From contig JAFTXN010000005.1 of the NCBI GenBank assembly GCA_017461605.1, positions 167,807-231,806 of the forward strand: a stretch of DNA of 64,000 bases. Direction: 5' to 3'. Within the stretch, counting starts at the first letter, position 1, and every line of letters begins with the position of its first letter. The position numbers were made by a program, and so were the translations under genes. The notes beneath the pieces are model-generated. The model searched no databases. It saw only the letters and a list, made by a program, of their open reading frames with translations, and had not been told where the DNA came from. Positions 43,927 to 53,375 of the stretch are shown in pieces. The stretch is from Bacteroidaceae bacterium (GTDB lineage Bacteria; Bacteroidota; Bacteroidia; Bacteroidales; Bacteroidaceae).

Positions 43927-46521
43927 ATGTTCGGAAAACGTTTTTTACTATTCTTCATAGCAACAACAATGGTCGTCGTCGGGTGGGCGCAAAGCATCAC
44001 CGGCATTGTGACCGATGCCAAGACCGGCGAGCCCATCCCCTTTGCCAATGTAAGATTTGAGAAAGGCGGCGGTGGTCAGACAGACACCGACGGCAAATTC
44101 TCGCTCCCCTTCAAGGCCGGCCGCATCTATGTGTCCATCATCGGGTATGACACGAAGAATTTCAAGGTGAGCCAGCCCGGTCATCACCGCGTGAAGCTCG
44201 AACCCACTGACCTATCGCTGAACGAAGCCGTCGTGACGGGGCGAAAGGACAAATACAGCCGCAAGAATAATCCGGCCGTGGAGCTGATGCGCAAAGTGAT
44301 TGCGGCGAAGAAGAACAGCAATCTGAAAGAACACGACTACTATAGCATCGACCGATACAGCAAGTTGACGCTGGCTTTCAACGAGATGACGGAGCGCGTC
44401 TTCCAAGAGGGAGAATTCAAGAAGTTCGCTTTTCTGAAAGACCATGTGGAGACCTGCAAGGAGACCGGCAAGCTGATTTTGCCGCTGTCGGTGGATGAAG
44501 CCGTAACCCGACACATCTATCGCAAAGACCCCGAGGCGGAGAAGAGCATCGTGTTGGGCAAACGCAACACCGGCGTGAACGACCTCATCAATACCGGTGA
44601 CATCATGAGCACCATGTTGCAGGATTGTTTCTCCGACGTGGACATTTACAAGGACGATATCCGCTTGTTGCAATATCCCTTCACCAGTCCCATCTCCTCG
44701 AAGACGGCCATCAGCTTCTATAGGTATTTCATTGAAGACACGCTACAGGTGGAAGGTGAGAAGTGTATACACGTTTCGTTCACGCCCAACAATTCGCAGG
44801 ACTTCGGTTTCTCGGGCAATCTGTACATCGTGGCCGACTCCACCTACCGTGTGAAGCGCGTGCAGATGGGTGTGCCGATGCGCACAGGCATCAACTTCGT
44901 GGAAGGAATGGATATCACGCAGGTCTACGACCAACTTCCGACCGGTGAGCAGGTGTTGATAAAGGACGACATGATAGTGCAGTTGCGCCTGGCCAAGTTC
45001 ATACAGAAGTTCCAGGTGCGCCGCACCACCGAATATAGCAATTACGATTTCTCGAAGATACCGGACAAAACCTTCCGCTTCAAGGGCAATCAGGTAACTG
45101 CCGCCAACGCTATGATGCAAGACGAGGAGTTTTGGCAAGAGCATCGTTCGGAAGACCTGACAGCATCGGAGGACAAAATGTCGCTCTTCATCAAGCGTCT
45201 GGAGAGCATCAAGGGTTTTAAGCCTGTGCTGTTCGTGGGTAAAGCCTTTATCGAAAACTTTGTGGAAACATCGGTAGACCCCAAACATCCCAGTAAGGTG
45301 GATATAGGTCCGGTGAACACGATGATTTCGCAGAACTTCGTCGACGGGCTTCGCCTCCGTGCTTCTGCGCAGACCACGGCCAATCTTCACCCCCATATCT
45401 TCCTACGTGGCTATGTGGCTTACGGATTTAAGGATCATCGTTGGAAAGGCCTGGGTGAGGTGACCTATTCTTTCAACAAGAAGGCCTATCTTCCACGCGA
45501 ATTCCCGGTGAACAACCTTACCTTCACCTATAATCGGGATGTGATGTCGCCCAGCGATAAGTTCATGCCGACGGACAAGGACAACGTGTTCACGTCTTTC
45601 AAATGGACGGATGTGGAGCACATGATGTATTACGAAAATTTCACGCTGAAGTGGGATCGCGAATGGGAGAACGGTCTGCGATTTAAGGTGCAGTTGCGAA
45701 CAGAGGAAAACGAGCCCACGGCCTCCCTCTTCTATCAGCCGCTCATCGCAGGTTCGGGCCCGATTAATGCGGGGCATCTCAAGAGCATTCGCACCACTGA
45801 CCTGACGGCTTCACTGACCTATCAGCCGGGTGCCAAGTGGGTGAACACAAAGCAGCGACGCATTGCGGCCAATCACGATGCTCCCATCTATAGTCTGAGC
45901 CACACCACCGGAGTCGAGGGAGTGCTTGGCAGTGACTATACCTACAACATGACGGAAGTCGGAGTGTATAAGCGCTTTTGGCTGAACTCTTGGGGAAAAA
46001 TAGACGCCAATGTGAAGGGTGGCATACAGTGGAACAAAGTGCCCTATCCGCTACTCATCATGCCGGCCGCCAACCTTTCGTACATCATCGAGGACAACAC
46101 GTTCAACCTCATCGATAACATGGAGTTCCTCAACGACCGCTATGCTTCGCTCATGGTGTCGTGGGATATGAACGGTAAGCTCTTCAATCGCATTCCTTTG
46201 CTCAAGAAACTCAAGTGGCGCGAGTTCATCGGCTGTAACGTGCTGTGGGGAACGCTGTCGAGCAAGAACAATCCTTTCCTCGAGAAGAATGCCGGTGATG
46301 CAGGCTTGTTCTATTTTCCCGGCTCGTTTGATGCCGAAACGGGAGACTATCATTATCTGTCGCACGTGATGGACAAGAAAACGCCCTATGTAGAAGTGGT
46401 GGCCGGCATCCACAACATCTTCAAGCTGTTCCACATCCAGTATGTTCACCGCCTGACTTATGTGGACCAACCCGGCACGCAGAAATGGGGCATCCGCTTC
46501 ATGTTTCGCGTAACATTCTGA
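43927..46521 (+). CDS. DUF5686/carboxypeptidase-regulatory-like outer-membrane protein
   Basis: The 864-aa protein has a signal peptide (ending VVVGWAQ), then a carboxypeptidase-regulatory-like beta-sandwich at about residues 22-100 (ITGIVTDAKTGEPIPFANV). A long DUF5686 region follows, with a predicted C-terminal beta-barrel ending GIRFMFRVTF (terminal Phe). DUF5686 proteins are Bacteroidetes outer-membrane proteins of uncertain function. The ATG at 43927 is preferred, because the frame upstream (to 43819) lacks a signal sequence and overlaps the promoter. It is monocistronic, with a terminator after it. Confidence 0.88.
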   Translation: MFGKRFLLFFIATTMVVVGWAQSITGIVTDAKTGEPIPFANVRFEKGGGGQTDTDGKFSLPFKAGRIYVSIIGYDTKNFKVSQPGHHRVKLEPTDLSLNEAVVTGRKDKYSRKNNPAVELMRKVIAAKKNSNLKEHDYYSIDRYSKLTLAFNEMTERVFQEGEFKKFAFLKDHVETCKETGKLILPLSVDEAVTRHIYRKDPEAEKSIVLGKRNTGVNDLINTGDIMSTMLQDCFSDVDIYKDDIRLLQYPFTSPISSKTAISFYRYFIEDTLQVEGEKCIHVSFTPNNSQDFGFSGNLYIVADSTYRVKRVQMGVPMRTGINFVEGMDITQVYDQLPTGEQVLIKDDMIVQLRLAKFIQKFQVRRTTEYSNYDFSKIPDKTFRFKGNQVTAANAMMQDEEFWQEHRSEDLTASEDKMSLFIKRLESIKGFKPVLFVGKAFIENFVETSVDPKHPSKVDIGPVNTMISQNFVDGLRLRASAQTTANLHPHIFLRGYVAYGFKDHRWKGLGEVTYSFNKKAYLPREFPVNNLTFTYNRDVMSPSDKFMPTDKDNVFTSFKWTDVEHMMYYENFTLKWDREWENGLRFKVQLRTEENEPTASLFYQPLIAGSGPINAGHLKSIRTTDLTASLTYQPGAKWVNTKQRRIAANHDAPIYSLSHTTGVEGVLGSDYTYNMTEVGVYKRFWLNSWGKIDANVKGGIQWNKVPYPLLIMPAANLSYIIEDNTFNLIDNMEFLNDRYASLMVSWDMNGKLFNRIPLLKKLKWREFIGCNVLWGTLSSKNNPFLEKNAGDAGLFYFPGSFDAETGDYHYLSHVMDKKTPYVEVVAGIHNIFKLFHIQYVHRLTYVDQPGTQKWGIRFMFRVTF

Positions 46522-46555
46522 CGAAAAATCAAGAAAACATCGACAAAAAACAATC

Positions 46556-46588
46556 ATCCGGAGGACAAAAATCCTCCGGATTTTTTTG
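46556..46588 (+). terminator. Terminator after the DUF5686 gene
   Basis: ATCCGGAGGA pairs perfectly with TCCTCCGGAT (46556-46565, 46572-46581), followed by TTTTTTG. Confidence 0.92.
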
Positions 46589-46667
46589 TGTTTCGAGAAG
46601 GATAAAATCTTTCCGATGAAAGCGTTGAAAAAAAGCGCAAATGCCGTTCAGAATGAAATCTTTTGCG

Positions 46668-46675
46668 TATCTTTG
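46668..46675 (+). promoter_or_regulatory. gyrB promoter -7 box
   Basis: TATCTTTG matches TAnnTTTG and lies 35 nt before the ATG. No strong -33 match. Confidence 0.6.
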
Positions 46676-46686
46676 TTCCGTTATAA

Positions 46687-48666
<1,980 letters not shown>

Positions 48667-48720
48667 TAGAAAAAAACAAGCAAGTGCCACTGGCAGTTGA
48701 AGTGCTTGCAAAGAAAAGCA

Positions 48721-48765
48721 GAAAGCCGTCCGAGGATTCGGGCGGCTTTCTTTGTATTTTTTTGT
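48721..48765 (+). terminator. Terminator after gyrB
   Basis: GAAAGCCGTCCGA pairs with TTCGGGCGGCTTTC (one G-T), followed by TTTGTATTTTTTTG. It lies between convergent gyrB and the SLC13 gene. Confidence 0.9.
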
Positions 48766-48830
48766 GGCTAATGGAATAGTGTGAAGTGCTTCGAAAACGC
48801 TTCCGTACGCTTTCGAAGCATCGGTCATGC

Positions 48831-50660
48831 TCAGAAGGGGAAGAGCAGCGGCAGTGCCACAATCATCACCAGGGCGATGGCTATCTGCAGCGGCAGCCCC
48901 ACTTTGATATAGTCGATGGGCTGGTATCCGCCGGCCGACATCACAAGCGCATTGGGCGGGGTGCTGAACGGGGAAGCAAAGCACATACTTGCGGCCACGG
49001 TTACGCCCATGAGCAGAGGTATCGGGTTGATGCTCTGCTCTATGGCAGCAGCCATGGCGATGGGTGCCATCAGCATGGCTGTTACGGTGTTGCTGATGAA
49101 GAAGGTGAGAATCGAAGTGGTGAGATAGATGGCGGTGAGCAGGGCATAGGGGCCTAAATCACCGATGGCTCCGACCAAACTTGAGGAGATGAGGTGCGAT
49201 GTTCCGGTCTTCTCGAGTGCAGTTGCCATGGGCAACATGGCTCCGAAGAGTACGAGGCTCTCCCAGTTGATGTTCTTGTAGGCTGCTTCAACGTTGCGCA
49301 GGCATCCTGAGAATATCATGAGTACGGCTGCAGCTACCACGGCCGTAACCGGTTCAATGGGGATGGATTCCACTGCCATCACGATGACCATTGCCAACAT
49401 GATGAGGGCTGCCAGGGGGGCTTTGTGGTCGAGCGTAACATGGGCGGCCTGTTCCAAGGGTTGTCCCAACACCACCCAATCGTTCTCTTGTGCCAATCCG
49501 GAAATAGCTTTCCATTCTCCCTGCACCAGGATGATGTCACCGGCATGCAGTCGTACGTCTTTCAATCCTTGCAGGAAGTATTGGTCGCGGCGGCGTACGC
49601 CCAATACGTTCACTCCATATTTCTCGCGGAAGCCGCTTTCCACGACCGTGCTGTTCACCAGATTGGACGATTGCATGAGCAGTATTTCGGCCATCCCTAC
49701 GTTGTAGAAGCGCAGGCTCTTGTCCTTCTTGTTCAGAGGAACGGGCTTCAGCAACATTTCGTTGGCGAACTTCTGAGCGCCTTCCTCGGGTCCGCGAGCA
49801 TAGATCACATCACCTTCGGCCAAGGGGACGTCGCTGACGGCATATTGTTCGATTTTTTGCAGCAACTTGTTGTTGGAGCTGGTGCGGCGTATCTCTATGA
49901 CGGTGAGCCGATACAATCCGTGCACATTGAGTTGCTTCACTGTTTTTCCAATAGCCGGCGACAGGTGGCTCACGCGCAGGCCTGTCAGGTTGTCGGTGAT
50001 GCGGTATTCCTGCGCCAGCTCGCCCAGCGACTTGTTTTTCTGCTTGGCTGTCTGCTTTCCGCGACCTTTCAGGAAGCGCCCGGTGAGGGGCACAAGCACG
50101 AGGAGGCCAACAGCAATGCAGATGAGGCCTACCGGTGTGAACGAGAAGAAACTCAGCGGCTCATAGCCGGCGTTGATGAGCGAGTCTCTGACGATGAGGT
50201 TGGGAGGTGTACCGATGAGGGTCAGCATGCCACCCATACTGCCGGCAAAGGCCAGGGGCATGAGCAGTCGTGAGGAGGATATGCCGGCTCCTTGTGCCAT
50301 ACTCACCACAATGGGCAACATCAGTGCCACGGTGCCGGTGTTGCTGACAAAGGCTCCGACGGCGGCCGTTGCCAGCACCACAAGGATGAGGAGCTTCTTC
50401 TCATTGTTGCCTGCTAAGCCGACGATATAGCTACCCGTCTTCTTGGCCAGGCCCGTGCTGAAGATGCCGCCACCTACGATGAAGAGGCCGGCCATCATCA
50501 CCACGATGGGATTGGAGAAGCCGGAGAGCGCTTCCTCGGGGGTGAGGACACCGGTGAGTACCAAGGACAGGGCGGCGCAGATGGCCACAAGGTCAGAGCG
50601 GATGCGACCCGAGACAAACAGAATGGCAGACAATGCCAGAATAATGAGAGTGACAGTCAT
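48831..50660 (-). CDS. SLC13 (DASS) family transporter with two TrkA-C domains
   Basis: The 609-aa protein has N-terminal helices (LFVSGRIRSDLVAICAALSL) and the SLC13 motif SNTGTVALMLPIVV. Two RCK_C-like cytoplasmic domains follow at about residues 205-385 (ARGPEEGAQKFANEM and VQGEWKAISGL). A second membrane half ends with CFASPFSTPPNALVMSAGGY. Relatives move sulfate, dicarboxylates or citrate with Na+. The substrate cannot be read from sequence. The ATG at 50660 is chosen, since upstream codons to 50750 are not membrane-protein-like. Confidence 0.93.
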   Translation of the reverse strand: MTVTLIILALSAILFVSGRIRSDLVAICAALSLVLTGVLTPEEALSGFSNPIVVMMAGLFIVGGGIFSTGLAKKTGSYIVGLAGNNEKKLLILVVLATAAVGAFVSNTGTVALMLPIVVSMAQGAGISSSRLLMPLAFAGSMGGMLTLIGTPPNLIVRDSLINAGYEPLSFFSFTPVGLICIAVGLLVLVPLTGRFLKGRGKQTAKQKNKSLGELAQEYRITDNLTGLRVSHLSPAIGKTVKQLNVHGLYRLTVIEIRRTSSNNKLLQKIEQYAVSDVPLAEGDVIYARGPEEGAQKFANEMLLKPVPLNKKDKSLRFYNVGMAEILLMQSSNLVNSTVVESGFREKYGVNVLGVRRRDQYFLQGLKDVRLHAGDIILVQGEWKAISGLAQENDWVVLGQPLEQAAHVTLDHKAPLAALIMLAMVIVMAVESIPIEPVTAVVAAAVLMIFSGCLRNVEAAYKNINWESLVLFGAMLPMATALEKTGTSHLISSSLVGAIGDLGPYALLTAIYLTTSILTFFISNTVTAMLMAPIAMAAAIEQSINPIPLLMGVTVAASMCFASPFSTPPNALVMSAGGYQPIDYIKVGLPLQIAIALVMIVALPLLFPF

Positions 50661-50751
50661 GTGATATGGGTGTCTGAATTTTTGTGTAAAGTTAGTGTAA
50701 AATTTCAGAGTAACGAAGCCGCACGCGCTGCGGAAATCGCTTTTTATCAAC

Positions 50752-51000
50752 CTTTTTTATATCATATACATCCTTTTACGAATGTTAAATAGTGCTTTCG
50801 GACGGATGTGCATCGGGTAGGTGTGCGCAACCTGTGGATAACTGTTGTCTTGCATGCTTTCTCGGCAAATGTGCAATAATGCTTTATATTGTTGTGTCAT
50901 AGGTGGTTAAGTTTGTTGTGGGCGCGCTGTCTTCGGGGCGCGGTGCCGGGGCGTCTACCCTGTGGATAACTATGCAAAAAACGCCGTTTCGGACTTCTCT
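50752..51000. other. AT-rich intergenic region with two DnaA-box motifs
   Basis: Two perfect DnaA-box sequences TGTGGATAA (50833-50841, 50961-50969) sit in identical 13-nt contexts CCTGTGGATAACT, 128 nt apart and in the same orientation. An AT-rich stretch precedes them at 50750-50790. The 533-nt gap carries no gene. It may be a replication origin or a DnaA-titration/regulatory site; the evidence is limited to these motifs. Confidence 0.4.
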
Positions 51001-51059
51001 GAAAAAGTTAAAGTGGTGATAATAAGCAGGAAAGATTTTTCGGTCGGGGAGAAAATGAC

Positions 51060-51067
51060 TACCTTTG
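51060..51067 (+). promoter_or_regulatory. rlpA promoter -7 box
   Basis: TACCTTTG lies about 127 nt before the rlpA ATG, so the leader is long. No firm -33 element. Confidence 0.6.
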
Positions 51068-51193
51068 CACCGCAAACATCGCAAGGGGGCGTGTGAGAGA
51101 ATGCGCCTGTTCCGACAGACCTTGCAGAAGCCTTGGGCTTGTCGGACTCAACAAATCTTCCTTTTTTTGTTGCTCTTGTGGAAAAAGTAAAAT

Positions 51194-51814
51194 ATGAAGT
51201 ATAGAATATCATTTATTGTATCTGTTCTTTTCTTTCTGGCCTCTCAATTTATCTTCGCCCAAATGCAGGGAGGCGCATCCTATTACGCAAACAAATTTCA
51301 TGGTCGCCGCACCAGCAGCGGTGCTGTTTATCACAAGGACAGCCTGACGTGTGCGCATCGCACTTTGCCTTTCGGGACGCGGTTGCGCGTTCGCAACACT
51401 CGCAATGGCAAGGAGGTGGTGGTGAAGGTGACGGACCGAGGTCCTTTCTGCAGAGGCCGCATTGTAGACTTGTCATTGGCAGCCGCCAAGCAAATCGACA
51501 TGCTCCGTGCCGGTGTGGTGAGAGTTGAGGTGACGCGTCTCGAAAACGACACCCTGAGTTGTCCGGTTTCGACACCTGCCGAGCCACAGCAGGATACACT
51601 CGCAGTGAGCACTGCCATGGGAGATATGGCTGCGCTGCTGAATCTGAAAATAGAGGGATTGATGCCGCTCTCCGGTATCGGTGTGCTGAAAGCTCCGCGC
51701 AGCGGTGTGGACTATTTTGCCCACATTGCCCGACCTCACTATTGCATTCTGAACCATCATTATCTGGCCGGAATTTTCAGAAAGTCCCAACATCAGGCAA
51801 TCTATCAGGGGTAA
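51194..51814 (+). CDS. rlpA: RlpA-like septal ring lytic transglycosylase family protein
   Basis: The 206-aa protein has a signal peptide (ending QFIFA) and a double-psi beta-barrel domain at about residues 25-120. That domain has GGASYYANKFHGRRTSSG, FGTRLRVRN and VKVTDRGPFCRGRIVDLS with the conserved Asp. RlpA enzymes cut naked peptidoglycan glycan strands at the septum. There is no SPOR domain; the C-terminal 80 residues are not recognised. No lipobox is seen, so it is likely periplasmic. Confidence 0.88.
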   Translation: MKYRISFIVSVLFFLASQFIFAQMQGGASYYANKFHGRRTSSGAVYHKDSLTCAHRTLPFGTRLRVRNTRNGKEVVVKVTDRGPFCRGRIVDLSLAAAKQIDMLRAGVVRVEVTRLENDTLSCPVSTPAEPQQDTLAVSTAMGDMAALLNLKIEGLMPLSGIGVLKAPRSGVDYFAHIARPHYCILNHHYLAGIFRKSQHQAIYQG

Positions 51815-51872
51815 GAAACATTCCCCCGTGTGTGATATGTTATGGCAGTCCGACGGGAGCGGACGCAAGCCG

Positions 51873-51923
51873 AATGACAATCTTGGAGCATGCAGAGCGC
51901 GTGCTCCAAGATTGTCATTTTAT
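51873..51923 (+). terminator. Terminator after rlpA
   Basis: A perfect 18-bp stem (51873-51890 with 51902-51919), core GACAATCTTGGAGCA, is followed by TTTATG. The T-tract is short. Confidence 0.75.
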
Positions 51924-51987
51924 GTCTCCTGAAGCCTGCCGTTGAAGTGCGTGTAGTGTGGGCTTTTTGCCCACAACGAGTCCCTCG

Positions 51988-52075
51988 TTTTCTGCAGTGC
52001 TTGCAGATTTTTCTACAAGCACTGCAGAAAATTCTACAAGCACTGCATATTTTGCGCCGGTGCTTGCGGCTTTTT
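51988..52075. repeat. Tandem short hairpins upstream of greA
   Basis: Three to four small inverted repeats are separated by T-runs: TCTGCAGTGCTTGCAGA, then TACAAGCACTGCAGA, then TACAAGCACTGCAT, then a diverged GCCGGTGCTTGCGGC. They share the tip of the long dispersed hairpins and of the 41475 array. They lie directly before the greA promoter. Confidence 0.85.
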
Positions 52076-52093
52076 CTTATTTCGTCGGAAAAA

Positions 52094-52124
52094 TTTGGAA
52101 TACAGAGAAAAAGATGTACCTTTG
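52094..52124 (+). promoter_or_regulatory. greA promoter
   Basis: TTTG (52094-52097), 19 nt and TACCTTTG (52117-52124) match the consensus well. The greA ATG is about 200 nt downstream. Confidence 0.85.
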
Positions 52125-52154
52125 CCTACGAAACACAGTTAATAAGGGGTATAA

Positions 52155-52203
52155 GAAGGAATTCCCGCAGCGCAAAGATGCCGGGAGTTCTTTCAGTTTT
52201 TTA
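52155..52203 (+). terminator. Possible terminator inside the greA leader
   Basis: GAAGGAATTCCCG (52155-52167) pairs with CGGGAGTTCTTTC (52182-52194) using two G-T pairs, and is followed by AGTTTTTTAC. It lies between the greA promoter and its ATG, so it could attenuate greA or release a short leader RNA. Confidence 0.5.
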
Positions 52204-52331
52204 CTGCATCCTCTGAAAAACACGGATTGCCCGTGTGCACAAGTGCGGCAACGAGGTGCAGGAAGCCCGATGGTGTTTGCAGAAACCATCATTTGATATC
52301 AAAAAACAAAAAAGTAAAGAATAAAGACATT

Positions 52332-52799
52332 ATGGCTTACATGACACAAGAGGGCTACGACAAAATGGTGGCCCAACTCCGTAAGATGGAGACCATCGAC
52401 CGCCCGGCAGCTTCGGCAGCCATTGCCGAGGCACGCGACAAGGGAGACCTGTCGGAAAACAGTGAATATGATGCTGCCAAAGAGGCGCAGGGAATGCTGG
52501 AAATGAAGATCAGCAATCTGAAAGCAGCCATTGCCGATGCCAAAATCATCGATCCCGCCATGCTGCGTACCGACGTGGTGCAGATACTCTCCACTGTCGA
52601 GATGCGTAACACGAAGACCGGAATGGTGATGAAGTATACCATCGTCAGCGAGAGCGAGGCCAATCTTCGTGAAGGCAAAATTTCATCGACAACTCCTATT
52701 GCGCAAGGTCTGTTGGGCAAGAAAGTGGGCGATGTGGTGGATGTGAAAATTCCGCAAGGCACCATCAGCCTCGAGATTCTCAGCATCAGCATCGACTAA
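52332..52799 (+). CDS. greA: Transcription elongation factor GreA
   Basis: The 155-aa factor has the N-terminal coiled coil with the acidic tip (ARDKGDLSENSEYDAAKE), which reaches into RNA polymerase to trigger cleavage of backtracked RNA. The C-terminal FKBP-like domain has SSTTPIAQGLLGKKVGDVV. The ATG at 52332 (MAYMTQEGYDKM) is preferred over an in-frame ATG 35 codons upstream. The HIT gene follows 29 nt later. Confidence 0.96.
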   Translation: MAYMTQEGYDKMVAQLRKMETIDRPAASAAIAEARDKGDLSENSEYDAAKEAQGMLEMKISNLKAAIADAKIIDPAMLRTDVVQILSTVEMRNTKTGMVMKYTIVSESEANLREGKISSTTPIAQGLLGKKVGDVVDVKIPQGTISLEILSISID

Positions 52800-52828
52800 G
52801 TGGCACACCGAAAAACATTCAGCGCATT

Positions 52829-53221
52829 ATGACAATTTTCAGTAAGATTGCAGCCGGCGAAATTCCCTCCTACAAATGTGCGGAGGACGAGAAGTTTTAT
52901 GCCTTCCTCGACATTAATCCTGTAGCCAAGGCGCACACTTTGGTCATTCCCAAGCAGGAAGTGGACTACCTGTTCGATATGGACGATGCATCCCTGGCCG
53001 AGATGACCGTGTTTGCCAAGCGTGTGGCCAAGGCCATCGGCAAAGCGTTCCCATGCCGCAAAGTGGGCATGGCAGTGCTGGGCCTGGAAGTACCCCATGC
53101 TCACATCCATCTCATTCCGCTTCACAGCGAAGGCGATATGGACTTCCGGAAGGAGAAGTTGCAGATTCCGGCTTCCGAAATGCAGGAGATAGCAGCGAAG
53201 ATACTGGCGGCCTTCGAGTAA
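52829..53221 (+). CDS. HIT family nucleotide-binding protein
   Basis: The 130-aa protein has the Hint-type N-terminus (IFSKIAAGEIPSYK), FLDINPVAKAHTLVIPK and the histidine triad HAHIHLIP (His90, 92, 94). Such proteins hydrolyse nucleoside phosphoramidates or related adenylates. It is co-transcribed with greA, and a terminator follows. Confidence 0.94.
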   Translation: MTIFSKIAAGEIPSYKCAEDEKFYAFLDINPVAKAHTLVIPKQEVDYLFDMDDASLAEMTVFAKRVAKAIGKAFPCRKVGMAVLGLEVPHAHIHLIPLHSEGDMDFRKEKLQIPASEMQEIAAKILAAFE

Positions 53222-53280
53222 CGGTCGTATCTTGTCACGTCGGACACAGCACGAGAGAACAGAAGAGTCTCACCCCGATA

Positions 53281-53336
53281 CGGAGCATGGGAAACGGTAC
53301 GTCGAGTGCCGCTTTCTCATGCTCCGAGTGCTTTTA
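53281..53336 (+). terminator. Terminator after the HIT gene
   Basis: CGGAGCATGGGAAACGG (53281-53297) pairs with the later CCGCTTTCTCATGCTCCG, followed by AGTGCTTTTAAG. Confidence 0.75.
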
Positions 53337-53375
53337 AGAAGTTATTTGTAACCCGATAAACACATCAATATACGC

